Source: Mycobacterium sp. (GTDB lineage Bacteria; Actinomycetota; Actinomycetes; Mycobacteriales; Mycobacteriaceae). Taken from it: DNA of 64,000 nucleotides. The notes under the pieces were generated by a model. That model searched no databases. It was given only the letters and a program-made list of their open reading frames with translations, and was not told the DNA's origin. Below, piece by piece: positions 9,363 to 20,481 of this stretch. The stretch covers positions 81,185-145,184 of the forward strand of contig VEQY01000001.1 of NCBI GenBank assembly GCA_018882965.1, read 5' to 3'. Numbering within the stretch: position 1 is the stretch's first letter; every line of letters starts with the position of its first letter. The translations under genes were made by a program, and so were the position numbers.

Positions 9363-10407
9363 CATCCTCGGCGTGGTGCTGACCGTGGTCTTGCTGGCCG
9401 CCAACGCGTTTTTCGTCGCCTCGGAATTCGCACTGATCTCAGCGCGCCGCGACCGCCTCGAGGCGCTGGCCGATCAGGGCAAGAAACCGGCCGTGATGGT
9501 GATCCGGGCCGGTGAACAACTCTCTCTGATGCTTGCCGGGGCGCAACTGGGGATCACCGTGTGTTCGATCCTGCTGGGCCGGGTCGGTGAGCCTGCGGTA
9601 GCCCACCTGTTGGAGAAGCCCTTCGGCCTGCTCGGGGTGCCCGACGCTGTATTACACACGGTTTCCTTCCTGGTGGCGCTGGGAATCGTGGTCATCCTGC
9701 ACGTCCTGCTCGGTGAGATGGTCCCGAAGAACATCGCCATCGCCGGCCCGGAGTCGACGGCCATGCTGCTCACCCCGCTCTATCTCGCATACATCCGGCT
9801 GGCGCGCCCTTTCATCGCCTTCTACAACGTCGCCGCCAACGTCACCCTGCGCCTGTTCGGTGTGCAGCCCAAGGACGAGCTGGATGTCACGGTCTCCACC
9901 GTCGAACTCGCGGAGATGATCGCCGAGTCCCGATCTGAGGGCCTGCTCGACGTCGAGGAACACACCCGGTTGACCCGGGCCCTGCAGATCCGCAGTCGTA
10001 ACGTCAGCGATGTGGCGATGCCGCTGCGCGAGGTTCGCACCGTCGCGGTCGCCGGCCCCGGGCAGGGGCCGACCGTCGGTGCGATCGAGAGCGCACTTGC
10101 CCAGACGGGTTATTCGCGATTCCCGGTCGTCGACGCTTACGGGTCCGTTCTGGGATATCTGCACATCAAGGATTTGCTGGCGCTGGCCGATGACCCCGAT
10201 TCGGTTGTCGACTTGGCCTTAGTGCGTCCACTGCCTCGCGTGTCGGCCGACCTTCCGTTACCTGATGCGCTGGCGAGTCTGCGGCGGGACAACAGCCACC
10301 TCGCGCTCGTGACCGACCTGGGCGGGGCGGTGTGCGGGATCGTCGCGTTGGAAGATCTCGTCGAGGACCTGGTCGGGACGGTACGCGATGGCACGCATCG
10401 CGGGTGA
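9352..10407 (+). CDS. CNNM/CorC-type membrane protein, second paralogue
   Basis: A 351-residue paralogue of the preceding gene, overlapping it by 11 nt. It has the DUF21 membrane domain (helices at about 1-25, 55-80, 95-130; motif [15 protein letters not shown]). The CBS pair includes [22 protein letters not shown] and [19 protein letters not shown]. Unlike its neighbour it ends after the CBS pair and lacks the CorC/HlyC C-terminal domain. It corresponds to Rv1841c. The arrangement suggests a two-subunit divalent-cation transporter or regulator, which is an inference. Confidence 0.86.
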   Translation: MGADILGVVLTVVLLAANAFFVASEFALISARRDRLEALADQGKKPAVMVIRAGEQLSLMLAGAQLGITVCSILLGRVGEPAVAHLLEKPFGLLGVPDAVLHTVSFLVALGIVVILHVLLGEMVPKNIAIAGPESTAMLLTPLYLAYIRLARPFIAFYNVAANVTLRLFGVQPKDELDVTVSTVELAEMIAESRSEGLLDVEEHTRLTRALQIRSRNVSDVAMPLREVRTVAVAGPGQGPTVGAIESALAQTGYSRFPVVDAYGSVLGYLHIKDLLALADDPDSVVDLALVRPLPRVSADLPLPDALASLRRDNSHLALVTDLGGAVCGIVALEDLVEDLVGTVRDGTHRG

Positions 10408-10422
10408 GCCGCGCCGCACAGC

Positions 10423-10428
10423 TAGGAT
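10423..10428 (+). promoter_or_regulatory. -10 box (TAGGAT) upstream of glcB
   Basis: TAGGAT fits TANNNT and is followed by a GGGAGGAAC ribosome site and the ATG at 10453, so the transcript would have a short leader of about 18 nt. Confidence 0.5.
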
Positions 10429-10452
10429 CACGGCGACCCCCAGGGAGGAACA

Positions 10453-12684
10453 ATGACCGAACGGGTGCCCGTGGGAAATCTGCGGGTGGCGCGGACGCTG
10501 TTTGACTTCATCAACGGCGAAGCGCTGCCCGGCACGGGGATCGATCCGGAGAGTTTCTGGGCGGGTGTGGACAAGGTCGTCACCGATCTGACCCCACGCA
10601 ACCAAGAGCTCCTCGACCGCCGCCAGGAACTGCAGACGCAGATCGACAAATGGCACCGCCATCGCGTCGTCGGTGGCTTCACGGCCGAGGAGTACAAGCG
10701 ATTCCTCACCGACATCGGTTATCTGCTGCCCGATCCAGAAGATTTCACGATCACCACCTCCGGTGTCGACCGCGAGATCACCTCGACCGCCGGACCCCAG
10801 TTGGTGGTCCCGGTCCTCAACGCCCGGTTCGCCGTCAACGCGGCCAACGCCCGCTGGGGATCGCTCTACGACGCCCTCTACGGAACGGACGTCATCAGCG
10901 AGGACGACGGCGCCGAACGTGGCGGCGGGTACAACGCCGTACGCGGCGAGCGGGTCATCGCCTATGCCCGCCGGTTTCTGGACGACGTGGTGCCCCTGGT
11001 CGAGGGAAGCTACGCGAGCGCTACCGCGCTTCGGGTCGAAGACGGCCTGCTGCGAGTCGCACTGGCCGACGCGAGCGAGCAGGGCCTGGCCGATCCGGCA
11101 CAGTTCGTGGGCTTCACCGGCGACGCCACCGCACCCGACTCGGTCCTGCTGGTCAACCACGGCCTGCACATCGAGATCGTCATCGACCCCGGATCCCGGA
11201 TCGGCTCCACTGATCCGGCAGGGATCAAAGACGTGCTGCTGGAATCCGCGGTCACCACCATCATGGACTTCGAGGACTCGGTGGCCGCCGTCGATGCGGA
11301 GGACAAGGTCCTCGGTTATCGCAACTGGCTGGGCCTCAACCGGGGTGACCTGACCGCGGAGGTCAGCAAGAACGGGACCACCTTCACCCGCGCGCTTAAC
11401 CCGGACCGCAGCTACATCGCTGCGAGTTCTACTGTGGGGGAATCGGACCCGGAGACCCCCGAGATGGTCACCCTGCCGGGGCGCAGTCTGCTGTTCGTCC
11501 GCAACGTCGGGCACCTGATGACCAATGACGCCATCGTCTTCGGTGAGGGCGAGGCCGAGGGCCGCGAGGTCTTCGAGGGTATTCAGGACGCGCTGTTCAC
11601 CAGTCTGATCGCGGTGCACGGTCTGGTCGGCAGCGAAGACAGCGGAGCGCTGCAGAACAGCCGCACCGGTTCGATCTACATCGTCAAACCCAAGATGCAC
11701 GGACCACAGGAGGTCGCCTTCACCTGCGAGCTGTTCAGCCGCGTCGAGGATGTCCTCGGCCTGCCGCCCAACACCATCAAGGTGGGCATCATGGACGAGG
11801 AGCGGCGGACCTCGGCCAACCTCAAGGCATGCGTTCAGGCCGCGGCTGATCGTGTCGTATTCATCAACACCGGGTTCCTCGACCGCACCGGCGATGAGAT
11901 CCACACCTCGATGGAGGCCGGACCGATGGCGCGCAAGGGGGAGATGAAGACCCAGCCGTGGATCCTGGCCTATGAGGACCAGAACGTCGACGTCGGGCTG
12001 GCCACCGGCTTCTCCGGCCGCGCGCAGATCGGCAAAGGCATGTGGGCGATGACCGATCTGATGGCGGACATGGTCGCCGAGAAGATCAATCAGCCCAGAG
12101 CCGGCGCCACGACCGCCTGGGTGCCTTCACCCACTGCGGCGACACTGCACGCGATGCACTACCACTATGTCGACGTCTACTCCGTGCACAGGGAACTGAC
12201 GGGTCAGGTGCGTTCCAGCATCGATCAGTTACTGACGATCCCCCTTCTCGATCATGAGCTCGCCTGGACGCCTTCGGAAATCCATGAGGAGATCGACAAC
12301 AACTGCCAGTCGATTCTGGGCTACGTCGTGCGATGGATCGAAGCGGGTGTGGGCTGCTCGAAGGTCCCCGACATTCACGATGTCGCCCTCATGGAGGACC
12401 GCGCCACCCTGCGGATCTCCAGCCAGCTCCTGGCCAACTGGCTTCGTCACGGCATCATTACCGCCGAGGACGTCGAGACCAGTCTGCGGCGGATGGCGGT
12501 CGTCGTCGACGAGCAGAACGCCGGTGATCCCGAATACCGCCCGATGGCACCGGATCCCGAGGGCAGTATCGCTTTTCAGGCCGCGAGGGAGCTGATCCTG
12601 ACCGGAGCCGAGCAGCCCAACGGCTACACCGAGCCGATCCTGCACCGGCGCCGCCGCGAATACAAGGCGAGTTTCGGCTCCTGA
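10453..12684 (+). CDS. glcB: Malate synthase G
   Basis: A 743-residue malate synthase of the monomeric G type, which condenses glyoxylate and acetyl-CoA in the glyoxylate shunt. The core carries [18 protein letters not shown], the catalytic/metal region, and the C-terminal plug contains [16 protein letters not shown] sequence (here [18 protein letters not shown]) with the general-base Asp just before. Length and order match Rv1837c. In M. tuberculosis a PE_PGRS gene and a VapBC module lie upstream; here the CBS proteins precede glcB directly. The next ORF begins at the base after the stop. Confidence 0.97.
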   Translation: MTERVPVGNLRVARTLFDFINGEALPGTGIDPESFWAGVDKVVTDLTPRNQELLDRRQELQTQIDKWHRHRVVGGFTAEEYKRFLTDIGYLLPDPEDFTITTSGVDREITSTAGPQLVVPVLNARFAVNAANARWGSLYDALYGTDVISEDDGAERGGGYNAVRGERVIAYARRFLDDVVPLVEGSYASATALRVEDGLLRVALADASEQGLADPAQFVGFTGDATAPDSVLLVNHGLHIEIVIDPGSRIGSTDPAGIKDVLLESAVTTIMDFEDSVAAVDAEDKVLGYRNWLGLNRGDLTAEVSKNGTTFTRALNPDRSYIAASSTVGESDPETPEMVTLPGRSLLFVRNVGHLMTNDAIVFGEGEAEGREVFEGIQDALFTSLIAVHGLVGSEDSGALQNSRTGSIYIVKPKMHGPQEVAFTCELFSRVEDVLGLPPNTIKVGIMDEERRTSANLKACVQAAADRVVFINTGFLDRTGDEIHTSMEAGPMARKGEMKTQPWILAYEDQNVDVGLATGFSGRAQIGKGMWAMTDLMADMVAEKINQPRAGATTAWVPSPTAATLHAMHYHYVDVYSVHRELTGQVRSSIDQLLTIPLLDHELAWTPSEIHEEIDNNCQSILGYVVRWIEAGVGCSKVPDIHDVALMEDRATLRISSQLLANWLRHGIITAEDVETSLRRMAVVVDEQNAGDPEYRPMAPDPEGSIAFQAARELILTGAEQPNGYTEPILHRRRREYKASFGS

Positions 12685-14502
12685 ATGGGCAGGCACAGTA
12701 TCCCCCCGGACGGCGACTCCCCGGAGCCCGCCGGTGATGACGGTCCCCCGGCCGACGGGCTCGGCCGGGCCGTTGGGGGTCGACGACGCCGAACGGACGG
12801 TGCCCGTCGCGGCGTGAGCGCCGGCGTGATCGTCGCGACAGCCGTCGTGGTGACCCTGATCGGCGGCGCGATCCTGTGGGGCTTCTTCTCCGACGCCCTG
12901 TCGCGTCGATCCTCTGATGCCGCGCGGCAGTGCCTGCAGGGCACGGCGAGTATCGCGGTGGTCGCGGACCCCACCATCGCCGAGACCGTACGTGAGCTCG
13001 CCGAGCGCTACACCGAGCAGGCATCACCGATCGGCGACAAATGTGTGAGGGTCACCGTCACCCAGGCCGATTCGGATCCGGTGATCGCCGGTCTTGGCGG
13101 GGACTGGCCGGGCGAACTCGGCGAACGGCCCGCGCTGTGGATTCCGGCCAGTTCGATTCCCGCGGCCAGGCTTCAGGCTGCGGTCGGACCACAGATCGTC
13201 ACTGATTCCCGGTCGCTGGTCAGCACGCCGGTGGTGCTGGCGGTGCGACCTGCGCTTCGCGACGCCCTCGCCCAGCAGGGATGGGCCGCCCTGCCGGGGC
13301 TGCAGGCAGAGCCGGGCGGCTTGAACGCGGTCGGCCTGCCCGGCTGGGGCGGATTGCGTCTGGCGCTGCCGACCGTGGGCGCCGGTGACGCCGGTTTCCT
13401 GGCCGCGGAGGCTGTCGCGGTGACGTCGGCGCCCGTCGATGCCCCGGCCACCGCGGGCCTCGGAGCGGTCGGCGCCCTGCTCTCCGGCGCTCCCCGGCTG
13501 CCCGACGGCAGCGCCGCGGCAGCCTGGGACGCGCTGACGGGCACCGGCGATCCCGCGACGGCGGCAGTCCACGCCGTCGCCCTCACCGAACAGCAGGTAC
13601 TGCAGCGGACGTCGCGGCTCGCCGACGCCAACAAGATCGTTGCCGCATGGTTGCCGGGCGGGCCGGTCGCCGCCGCGGACTATCCCACGGTGCTCTTGGC
13701 GGGTCCCTGGCTGGGCGATGAGCAACTCAGCGGCGCCAGTGAATTCGCCCGGTTCATGCGCGAACCCGACCAGCTCAACCAGTTCGCCAAGGCCGGGTTC
13801 CGCGCAGAGGGCACCTCGCCGCGGGGTAACGACGTCGTCGGTTTCCCCGCGCTCGGAGCTTGGCTACCCCTCGGTGACGATGCCACCCGGGCGGCGGTGG
13901 CCGGGGCGCTGGCACCGGCTGCGGCGGCATCCACAACGATCATGCTCAGCACGGCAATGGGCGGGGACGAAGGTGGGCGACCGCGGTTGACGAACGTGAC
14001 CGCCGCGCTCAGCGACCGCTTGCGATCCGTGCCACCGCGCGCGTCGGTCGGTTTGTGGACCTTTGACGGTGTGGGAAGCGCGGCCGCGATCCCAACGGGC
14101 CCGCTATCCGAGCAGTGGGAGGGCAGACCCCGCTCAGAGGCGCTGCCCCAGCTTCTCGGCGGGCTGAGCCCGACCGGCGGCGGCGAGGTCTCGTTCACGA
14201 CACTGCGCATCGTTTACGCCGCAGCTGTTGCCAACTACGTTCCTGGACAACCGAATTCCGTATTGGTCCTTACCCAGGGCCCGCACACGGATGTCACTCT
14301 CGATGGTCCCGGGTTGCAGGACTTCGTGCGGTCGGCAACCGATCCTGCCCGCCCGGTCTCCATCAACGTCATCGACTTCGGCGCTGACCCCGACCGCCCG
14401 ACCTGGGAAGCGGTTGCGCAGATATCCGGAGGCACCTATCGCAATATCGCCACTTCGGACTCCGCGGAGCTGCCGTCGGCCGTAGCGAGCGCGCTGTCGT
14501 AG
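12685..14502 (+). CDS. Membrane-anchored VWA-domain protein (Rv1836c-like)
   Basis: A 605-residue protein beginning immediately after the glcB stop. A charged, Pro-rich cytoplasmic N-terminus is followed by one transmembrane helix at about 48-72 (VIVATAVVVTLIGGAILWGFF). The large remainder is exported. Its first half resembles a solute-binding-like fold (VVADPTIAETVRELAERYTEQ). The C-terminal 200 residues look like a von Willebrand A domain (TTIMLSTAMG; VGLWTFDGVG; SVLVLTQGPHTD), although the MIDAS DxSxS motif is not conserved in a form I recognise. It corresponds to Rv1836c, whose function is unknown. Abutment suggests co-expression with glcB. Confidence 0.8.
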   Translation: MGRHSIPPDGDSPEPAGDDGPPADGLGRAVGGRRRRTDGARRGVSAGVIVATAVVVTLIGGAILWGFFSDALSRRSSDAARQCLQGTASIAVVADPTIAETVRELAERYTEQASPIGDKCVRVTVTQADSDPVIAGLGGDWPGELGERPALWIPASSIPAARLQAAVGPQIVTDSRSLVSTPVVLAVRPALRDALAQQGWAALPGLQAEPGGLNAVGLPGWGGLRLALPTVGAGDAGFLAAEAVAVTSAPVDAPATAGLGAVGALLSGAPRLPDGSAAAAWDALTGTGDPATAAVHAVALTEQQVLQRTSRLADANKIVAAWLPGGPVAAADYPTVLLAGPWLGDEQLSGASEFARFMREPDQLNQFAKAGFRAEGTSPRGNDVVGFPALGAWLPLGDDATRAAVAGALAPAAAASTTIMLSTAMGGDEGGRPRLTNVTAALSDRLRSVPPRASVGLWTFDGVGSAAAIPTGPLSEQWEGRPRSEALPQLLGGLSPTGGGEVSFTTLRIVYAAAVANYVPGQPNSVLVLTQGPHTDVTLDGPGLQDFVRSATDPARPVSINVIDFGADPDRPTWEAVAQISGGTYRNIATSDSAELPSAVASALS

Positions 14503-14520
14503 GTGCCGGACACGCGATCC

Positions 14521-17445
14521 TCAGGCGGGTCGGGCTGCCGCGGTTGCGAACGCGGTGACCGGCGGGCACGAGCAGGTCAGGTTGCGATCGCCGTAGGCCC
14601 CGTCGATCCGCCGAACTGACGGCCACACCTTGGGCCGGAATCCGTGGCCCAGCGGATAGGCGGCCTGTTCGCGTGTGTAGGGGTGGTCCCACTTCTCGAC
14701 GAGCAGCGACTCTGCCGTGTGTGGCGCGTTGCACAGCGGGTTGTCGTCGGCGGGCCACTGCCCGGCGCCCACGGCGTCGATCTCGCCGCGGATGGCGATC
14801 ATCGCTTCGCAGAACGCGTCCACTTCAGCCAGGCTCTCGCTCTCGGTGGGCTCAACCATGAGCGTCCCAGGCACCGGGAAGCTCATTGTCGGGGCGTGAA
14901 AGCCGTAGTCGGCAAGTCGCTTTGCCACGTCGTCGACGGTGACGCCAGTGGCTTTGGTGATGGGCCGCAGATCCAGGATGCATTCGTGGGCAACCATGCC
15001 GTTCTCGCCGGTATAGAGAATCGGGTAGTACTCGTCGAGTCGGCGGGCGATGTAGTTCGCCGAGGCGATGGCGGCCAGTGACGCCCGGCGTAGGCCCGCC
15101 GCTCCCATCATCCTGATGTAGGCCCAGGTGATCGGCAGGATCGACGCCGAGCCGTAGGGTGCGGCCGACACCGGGTGTCGCTGCGGGAGTTCCGGGGCGA
15201 ACGGGTGGCCCGGCAGGTAGGCCGCAAGGTGCGCGCGCACGGCGACCGGTCCGACTCCGGGCCCGCCCCCTCCGTGCGGAATGCAGAAGGTCTTGTGCAG
15301 GTTGAGGTGGCTCACGTCGCCGCCGAACCGCCCGGGCCGGGCAAGCCCGACGAGGGCATTGAGATTGGCGCCGTCGACGTAGACCTGCCCGCCGGCGTCA
15401 TGCACGGCCGCGCAGATCTCGGCGATGTCGTGTTCGTAGACGCCATGGGTGGAGGGGTAGGTGATCATCAGCGCCGCGAGGTTGCCGGCGCTGTCGGCCA
15501 CCTTGGCGCGCAGGTCCTCCAGATCGACGTCACCGTTGTCCCGGCAGTTGACGACCACGACCCGCATCCCGACCATCGCGGCCGAGGCAGCATTCGTGCC
15601 GTGTGCGCTCGACGGGATCAGGCAGATATCACGATGGTCCTCCCCGCGCGCTGCGAGGTACTCGCGGATGGCCAGCAGACCCGCATACTCGCCCTGGGAT
15701 CCGGCGTTGGGCTGCAGTGAGATCGCGTCGTACCCGGTGATCGCGGTGAGCCACTGCTGCAGGTCGGCGACCAGGCGGCGCAAGCCCGCGCTGTCGTCGG
15801 CGGGGGCGAAGGGGTGCAATCGGCCGAACTCCGGCCAAGTGATCGCCTCCATCTCGGCAGCGGCGTTGAGCTTCATCGTGCAGGACCCGAGCGGGATCAT
15901 GGTGCGGTCGAGGGCAAGATCCCGATCCGACAGCGCCCGCAGGTAGCGCATCATCGCCGTCTCGGTGCGGTACCGGGTGAAGGCGGGATGGGTGAGGAAG
16001 TCCGTTGTGCGGGTGGCGATCCCGATATCAGTGTCGTCGGCCCGGCCGGGAGTGGCCGGCGCCCCGAATGCCTCGGCCACCAGGGAGATGTGGTCCTCGA
16101 CGGTGGCCTCGTCGCAGGACACCGACAGATGGTCGGCATCGACACGCCAGATGGTGATACCCCGCTGGCGCGCCGCGTCCTGGATCTCGGCCGCCCGGCC
16201 GGGCACCCTGGCCAGCACGGTGTCGAAGAAGTGGTCGTGAACGACGTCCATACCCGCATCACGCAGTGTGCGGGCGAGGTTGCGGGCGTGGCCGTGCACC
16301 CGCCGTGCGATCGCGCGCAGACCGTCGGCACCGTGGTAGCTGGCATACATCGCAGCCACCACCGCCAGCAGCACTTGGGCGGTGCAGATGTTGGAGGTGG
16401 CCTTGTCCCGGCGGATGTGCTGCTCCCTGGTCTGCAGAGACAGCCGGTAGGCCGGGGATCCGTCGGCGTCCACCGAGACACCGACGAGTCTTCCCGGCAG
16501 CTGGCGAGCCAGGCTGCTACCGACCGCGAGGTAACCGGCGTGCGGGCCGCCGAATCCCATCGGGACGCCGAAGCGCTGGGTCGTCCCGAACGCGATGTCG
16601 GCGCCGATCTCGCCCGGCGGGGTGACCAGGGTGAGTGCTAGCAGGTCCGCTCCGAGGGCGACCAGTGCGCCACGCTGGTGGGCCTGCTCAACCAGCGCTG
16701 CCCAGTCGGTGATCCGGCCGCTGGCCCCCGGAACCTGGGCGATGACGCCGAAGAACTCACCCTCGGGCAGTCCGTCGCGCAGGTCGGCGGTGACGATCTC
16801 GATGCCCAGGGGTGCGGCACGAGTCGCCAGAATCGCCGCGGTCTGACCGAACAGGTCGCAGTCGACAGCCAGGCGCGCAGCCGGGCCGCGTGCCGCGCGG
16901 TGCATGAGCGTCATCGCCTCGGCCGCCGCGGTCGCTTCGTCGAGCATCGAGGCGTTGGCGATGTCCAGAGCCGTCAGATCGGCGACCATGGTCTGGAAGT
17001 TCAGAACCGCCTCGAGGCGGCCCTGGCTGATCTCCGGCTGGTAGGGCGTGTACGCCGTGTACCAGGCCGGGTTCTCCAAGATGTTGCGCACCAGCACCGG
17101 CGGGGTCAGCGTGTCGTAGTAGCCCTGCCCGATCATCGACACCGTGACGGTGTTGGACTCGGCGATTGCGCGCAGCTCGCTCAGAGCCTGGTGTTCGGTC
17201 GCCGGAGCCGGCAGGACCTGCAGTCCGGGGGCGATCCCATCGTCGCCGGGAACGTCGAGGATCCCGGTGGGCAGGGCCTTGGCCGCGAGGTCGTCGAGGG
17301 ACTGCACGCCGATGATCCCCAGCATGGTGGCCAGGGCTTCGGGATCGAGGCCGATGTGGCGGTCGGCGAAGCCACTCTCGGGCACCGTCTGGCGCGATGC
17401 AGCGGGGTGTGTCGCGGGGTGTGTCGCGGGGGGTGACGCGGTCAC
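14521..17445 (-). CDS. gcvB: Glycine dehydrogenase (decarboxylating), P-protein
   Basis: A 974-residue fused-type P-protein of the glycine cleavage system. It decarboxylates glycine with pyridoxal phosphate and passes the aminomethyl group to lipoyl-GcvH. The PLP lysine is in [16 protein letters not shown] (Lys near 718), and the N-terminal half contains the paralogous non-PLP domain starting FADRHIGLD. The GTG at 17445 has an AGGAGT site just upstream. The first 20 residues include a short Thr/His/Pro repeat (ATHPATHPA) encoded by repeated 12-nt units, absent from the enzyme core. It is controlled by the tandem glycine riboswitch immediately upstream. Corresponds to Rv1832. Confidence 0.96.
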   Translation of the reverse strand: MTASPPATHPATHPAASRQTVPESGFADRHIGLDPEALATMLGIIGVQSLDDLAAKALPTGILDVPGDDGIAPGLQVLPAPATEHQALSELRAIAESNTVTVSMIGQGYYDTLTPPVLVRNILENPAWYTAYTPYQPEISQGRLEAVLNFQTMVADLTALDIANASMLDEATAAAEAMTLMHRAARGPAARLAVDCDLFGQTAAILATRAAPLGIEIVTADLRDGLPEGEFFGVIAQVPGASGRITDWAALVEQAHQRGALVALGADLLALTLVTPPGEIGADIAFGTTQRFGVPMGFGGPHAGYLAVGSSLARQLPGRLVGVSVDADGSPAYRLSLQTREQHIRRDKATSNICTAQVLLAVVAAMYASYHGADGLRAIARRVHGHARNLARTLRDAGMDVVHDHFFDTVLARVPGRAAEIQDAARQRGITIWRVDADHLSVSCDEATVEDHISLVAEAFGAPATPGRADDTDIGIATRTTDFLTHPAFTRYRTETAMMRYLRALSDRDLALDRTMIPLGSCTMKLNAAAEMEAITWPEFGRLHPFAPADDSAGLRRLVADLQQWLTAITGYDAISLQPNAGSQGEYAGLLAIREYLAARGEDHRDICLIPSSAHGTNAASAAMVGMRVVVVNCRDNGDVDLEDLRAKVADSAGNLAALMITYPSTHGVYEHDIAEICAAVHDAGGQVYVDGANLNALVGLARPGRFGGDVSHLNLHKTFCIPHGGGGPGVGPVAVRAHLAAYLPGHPFAPELPQRHPVSAAPYGSASILPITWAYIRMMGAAGLRRASLAAIASANYIARRLDEYYPILYTGENGMVAHECILDLRPITKATGVTVDDVAKRLADYGFHAPTMSFPVPGTLMVEPTESESLAEVDAFCEAMIAIRGEIDAVGAGQWPADDNPLCNAPHTAESLLVEKWDHPYTREQAAYPLGHGFRPKVWPSVRRIDGAYGDRNLTCSCPPVTAFATAAARPA

Positions 17446-17505
17446 GGGGCACTCCTGACTCAGGCGGGCACGGTCGCGATCGACCGCATCCCCTCCCTCT
17501 GTCGT

Positions 17506-17692
17506 CGGTGCCTGAGAGATTCAGCCGGGACGTCCCGTAGGACGCCGGCCTTTCCCCATGGGCGGGCAGCCGGTGCTCAACTGCCTCTTTCCAGAGGCAT
17601 CGTGCCCCGTCACGGTCCTGGTGCCTGAGAGGTTGACGGAGAGGTGTTGCTCCTTCGGCGTCCACAGCCGGCTGCTGTAGAACTCTCCCGAG
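17506..17692 (-). ncRNA. Tandem glycine riboswitch upstream of gcvB
   Basis: Read on the minus strand, the region starts with CGGGAGAGTT, then has GCCGAAGGAGCAA and CTCTCAGGCACC (ending near 17620). A short linker leads to a second aptamer, again ending CTCTCAGGCACC (to about 17508). These are the conserved elements of the glycine riboswitch, and two copies of the CTCTCAGGCA end show the cooperative double-aptamer form. It ends about 60 nt before the gcvB GTG. In other bacteria it switches on the glycine cleavage genes when glycine is high. The outer ends are approximate. Confidence 0.93.
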
Positions 17693-17755
17693 ACGGGTCG
17701 ATGCAGGCTCAGTTTACCCCGCGGGTGCCCGTCGAGCCGAACAGACAGGCCGCTA

Positions 17756-18376
17756 TCAGCCGATTTTGCGGTCCCGGCTCTTGCGCCGGGACGCCAGTTC
17801 GTCCTCGGGAGCGGCGATCGACTCGCCCCCGTCGGCCCGCTCGCCGGGGAAGTCGGCGATGGCGCCGGTCAACTCGCGCATCGCCCCGCTCACCGCGATC
17901 CCGAACACGCCCTGACCGCCCTGGAGCAGGTCGACCACCTCTTCGGCCGACATGCACTCGTAGACGGTGGTCCCGTCGGAGAACAGGGTGATGTTGGCGA
18001 GGTCCTCGACGCCCCGCTGACGCAGATGGTCGACGGCGACCCTGATGTTGTGCAGCGAGATACCGGTGTCGAGCAGACGCTTGACGATCTTGAGCACGAG
18101 GATGTCTTTGAAGGAGTACAGCCGTTGGCTGCCCGAGCCCGCCGCGCTGCGGATCGAGGGCACGACCAGGGAGGTGCGCGCCCAGTAATCGAGTTGGCGG
18201 TAGGTGATGCCGGCGATCTGGCAGGCGCTCGGACCGCGGTAGCCGACCAGTTCGTCAGGAACCGAATCATCGGGGAAGAGGCCTGGCTGCATGGGCGGAC
18301 TCACCGGCGCCGGGGCTGGGTCCCCCGGCACGCCGAAGGAGAATCCCAACTGGTCCTCACGCGGCTCATCGCCCAC
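17756..18376 (-). CDS. resR: MerR-family transcriptional regulator ResR
   Basis: A 206-residue protein with an N-terminal MerR-type winged helix ([21 protein letters not shown], then [21 protein letters not shown]) and a helical effector region ending in a basic tail ([12 protein letters not shown]). It corresponds to Rv1830, known as ResR, in which mutations have been linked to antibiotic resilience and altered growth and division. I place the start at the GTG at 18376 because GGAGG lies 7 nt upstream; the frame continues to an ATG at 18439 without such a site. No close effector-binding cysteines are seen, so it is not a metal sensor of the classical type. Confidence 0.88.
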   Translation of the reverse strand: MGDEPREDQLGFSFGVPGDPAPAPVSPPMQPGLFPDDSVPDELVGYRGPSACQIAGITYRQLDYWARTSLVVPSIRSAAGSGSQRLYSFKDILVLKIVKRLLDTGISLHNIRVAVDHLRQRGVEDLANITLFSDGTTVYECMSAEEVVDLLQGGQGVFGIAVSGAMRELTGAIADFPGERADGGESIAAPEDELASRRKSRDRKIG

Positions 18377-18594
18377 GATGGTTCCTCCCGCCGTTGCAAC
18401 CGGTGGCCGGCCGCCTGGGCTCAGCCGAGGACTGAGCATACGCCTCGCCGACGAACGACCGGGTCCGTCGGCTCCTCAACAGTATGGCGGTCGTGGCGGC
18501 TGCTGTCTGTCAGCGGCCGGGCGTGTCGATGCATTGGACGGTCAGATGAGACGTGCCCGTGACCTCGTCCGCGTTGGGCGGGCCCGGGCCGGCC

Positions 18595-19089
18595 TCAGGT
18601 GGCCTTGAAGTCGTCCGGCGAGACGCTGTCGAGGAACTCCTTGAACTTCTCGACCTCGTCCTCGCGCACCGCGCCCGCCGATTCCTCGTCACCCTCGTCC
18701 GGAATCAGCAGGCCGGCCTCATCGAGGACAGCCTCCTCGACGAATATCGGCACCCCCATCCGAAGCGCGATCGCCACCGAGTCAGACGGTCGGGCTGATA
18801 CCCGGACGCCTTGGTCGAAGACCAGATCGGCGTAGAAGGTGCCCTCCTGGAGGTCGACGATCCGAACTTCCTTCAGCGAATGGCCAAGCGCGCCAATGAC
18901 GTCCCGGAACAGATCGTGGGTCAGCGGCCGTGCGGGCTCCACGCCCTGCTGTTCGAGGATGATCGCGTTGGCCTCGGTCGGACCGATCCAGATCGGGAGG
19001 TAGCGGTCTCCCTCGGATTCGCGCAGCAGTAGGACCGGTTGGTTGGCGGGTTGCTCCATCCGGATGCCCACCACTCGAACCTCAGCCAT
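18595..19089 (-). CDS. DUF151 bifunctional nuclease-family protein
   Basis: A 164-residue protein of the BFN/DUF151 family (Rv1829). Family hallmarks present are VLLLRESEGDRYLPIWIG near residue 20, an RPLTHDLF segment, and RPSDSVAIALRMGVPIFV near 105. The C-terminus is acidic (EDEVEKFKEFLDSVSPDDF). Plant relatives have in vitro DNase/RNase activity; the bacterial role is unsettled. The ATG at 19089 has GGAGG 8 nt upstream. It lies between the resR and Rv1828-type regulators, as in M. tuberculosis, and is conserved in that order across the genus. Confidence 0.9.
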   Translation of the reverse strand: MAEVRVVGIRMEQPANQPVLLLRESEGDRYLPIWIGPTEANAIILEQQGVEPARPLTHDLFRDVIGALGHSLKEVRIVDLQEGTFYADLVFDQGVRVSARPSDSVAIALRMGVPIFVEEAVLDEAGLLIPDEGDEESAGAVREDEVEKFKEFLDSVSPDDFKAT

Positions 19090-19130
19090 GACTTGAACCT
19101 CCACGCGCACCAGACGCCTCAGTCTAGTCC

Positions 19131-19871
19131 TCACCGGTCCAGTACGTCGCGGACGGCGGACTTGATCAGCGAGGTATGCAACGTTATCGCCAGCGCGGCG
19201 ATCTCTCGGGCCAGGTCGTCGGCGCGGTCGCGGGCGCCGGTCCGACCGGCTTTGCCCACCGGTCCGGCGATCTGGGCGATGAGGTCGGACTGCCGGTCGG
19301 CGGCGGACCGGAACGCGCGAAGGTGCCGGGGTTCGACGCCGTATTCCCCCAGGGCCTGGGCGCACTGGGCGATGACGACCGCGTGTTCGTCGAAGAATCC
19401 GCCTGGGCCGGAGGTGATGACCCCGGCCTTGCACAGAGCGGTCACCAGGTCCGGCGCCACCCCGGAGCGCTCGAGCAGATCCTCCCGGCTCAGCCGGATC
19501 CTGCTGAGCGGATCGCCGCCGTGCTCGGCCTGGTCAACGGTGTGGGGATCTCCGACCGGAACCAGCCGAGGCGGCCGGTAGGCGGGGTCGAAGCCGGGAA
19601 GCTCGCCGTCCGGCTGCTGGTCAAGCTGGGCCTTGATCACCTTCAGCGGCAGGTAGTGCTCGCGCTGGGCGGTCAGGATGAAGCGCAGCCGGGCGCAGTC
19701 ATAGGCGGTGAACCGCCGGTAGCCAGACGGGCTGCGCTCCGGGGTGAGAAGGCCCTCGGACTCCAGGAACCGGATCTTGGAGATCGTGATGTCGGGAAAC
19801 TCCGGACGCAGCAGGTCGAGGACGGCACCGATCGACATCCCGACCGGTTCGGGGCTGGTGGGGACGGTCAC
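19131..19871 (-). CDS. MerR-family transcriptional regulator (Rv1828-like)
   Basis: A 246-residue regulator with a MerR winged helix at about residues 12-80: [16 protein letters not shown], then [15 protein letters not shown] and [18 protein letters not shown]. The C-terminal half is helical and probably mediates dimerisation. It corresponds to Rv1828, a structurally studied mycobacterial MerR-like protein reported to bind its own upstream region. The GTG at 19871 lies 12 nt after the garA stop, so gcvH-garA-merR likely form one transcript. The natural inducer is unknown. Confidence 0.88.
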   Translation of the reverse strand: MTVPTSPEPVGMSIGAVLDLLRPEFPDITISKIRFLESEGLLTPERSPSGYRRFTAYDCARLRFILTAQREHYLPLKVIKAQLDQQPDGELPGFDPAYRPPRLVPVGDPHTVDQAEHGGDPLSRIRLSREDLLERSGVAPDLVTALCKAGVITSGPGGFFDEHAVVIAQCAQALGEYGVEPRHLRAFRSAADRQSDLIAQIAGPVGKAGRTGARDRADDLAREIAALAITLHTSLIKSAVRDVLDR

Positions 19872-19883
19872 GAGGCCGTCTTC

Positions 19884-20369
19884 TCAGGCCTCAGTGCCCG
19901 GCTCGGCGTGGGTGGCCCTGGCGCCGGTGAGGAACACCAGCCGGAATTTCCCGATTTGGACCTCGTCGCCGTTGGTCAACGTGGCGGCGTCCACCGGTTC
20001 GCGGTTGACGTAGGTGCCGTTAAGGCTGCCCACGTCCACGACCAGGAATTCGTTTCCGTCCACGCGGAATTCCGCGTGGCGACGGCTCACCGTGACGTCA
20101 TCGAGGAAGATGTCGGAGTCGGGATGGCGGCCGGCCGACGTGGTCGGCTGATCGAGCAGAAAACGGGAGCCCGCGTTGGGTCCCCGTTTGACCACCAGCA
20201 GGGCCGATCCGTGCGGCAGGCTCTCGACCCCGGAGACAGCCGTCTCCCCTGCCGGGCTGGCAGGGGCATCCAGGTCGTTGAGGAAGTCGGCGCGAAAAAC
20301 CGAGGTCGTCTCCACGGTCACCTCGTCGGAGGCGTCATCGCTCCCGGACTGCCGGTCCCGTTCGGTCAC
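19884..20369 (-). CDS. garA: FHA-domain regulator of glutamate/2-oxoglutarate metabolism, GarA
   Basis: A 161-residue protein with an N-terminal phosphorylation motif (EVTVETTSVFRADFL) and an FHA domain at about 50-145 (GRHPDSDIFLDDVTVSRRHAEF, GSLNGTYVN). Starting at the GTG at 20369, which has AGGAG upstream, the two threonines fall at residues 21 and 22. This is the same numbering as the PknG and PknB targets in M. tuberculosis GarA (Rv1827), and it supports this start over a longer frame. Unphosphorylated GarA inhibits 2-oxoglutarate decarboxylase and glutamate dehydrogenase and stimulates glutamate synthase. It is preceded by gcvH. Confidence 0.96.
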   Translation of the reverse strand: MTERDRQSGSDDASDEVTVETTSVFRADFLNDLDAPASPAGETAVSGVESLPHGSALLVVKRGPNAGSRFLLDQPTTSAGRHPDSDIFLDDVTVSRRHAEFRVDGNEFLVVDVGSLNGTYVNREPVDAATLTNGDEVQIGKFRLVFLTGARATHAEPGTEA

Positions 20370-20481
20370 GCATTGCTCCTTACTGGCCTGCTGGCCGCCG
20401 CCCGACGCACCACCCGAACCGTACCGTGCCGCGGTGGTCGCCGTGCCCACGTCCGCCGGATCGTCGGCCCGCTGCGCCGGC

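Noticed and set aside
18377..18439. Longer ResR start at the ATG at 18439
   Set aside because: No ribosome site precedes it, whereas the GTG at 18376 has GGAGG at 7 nt.
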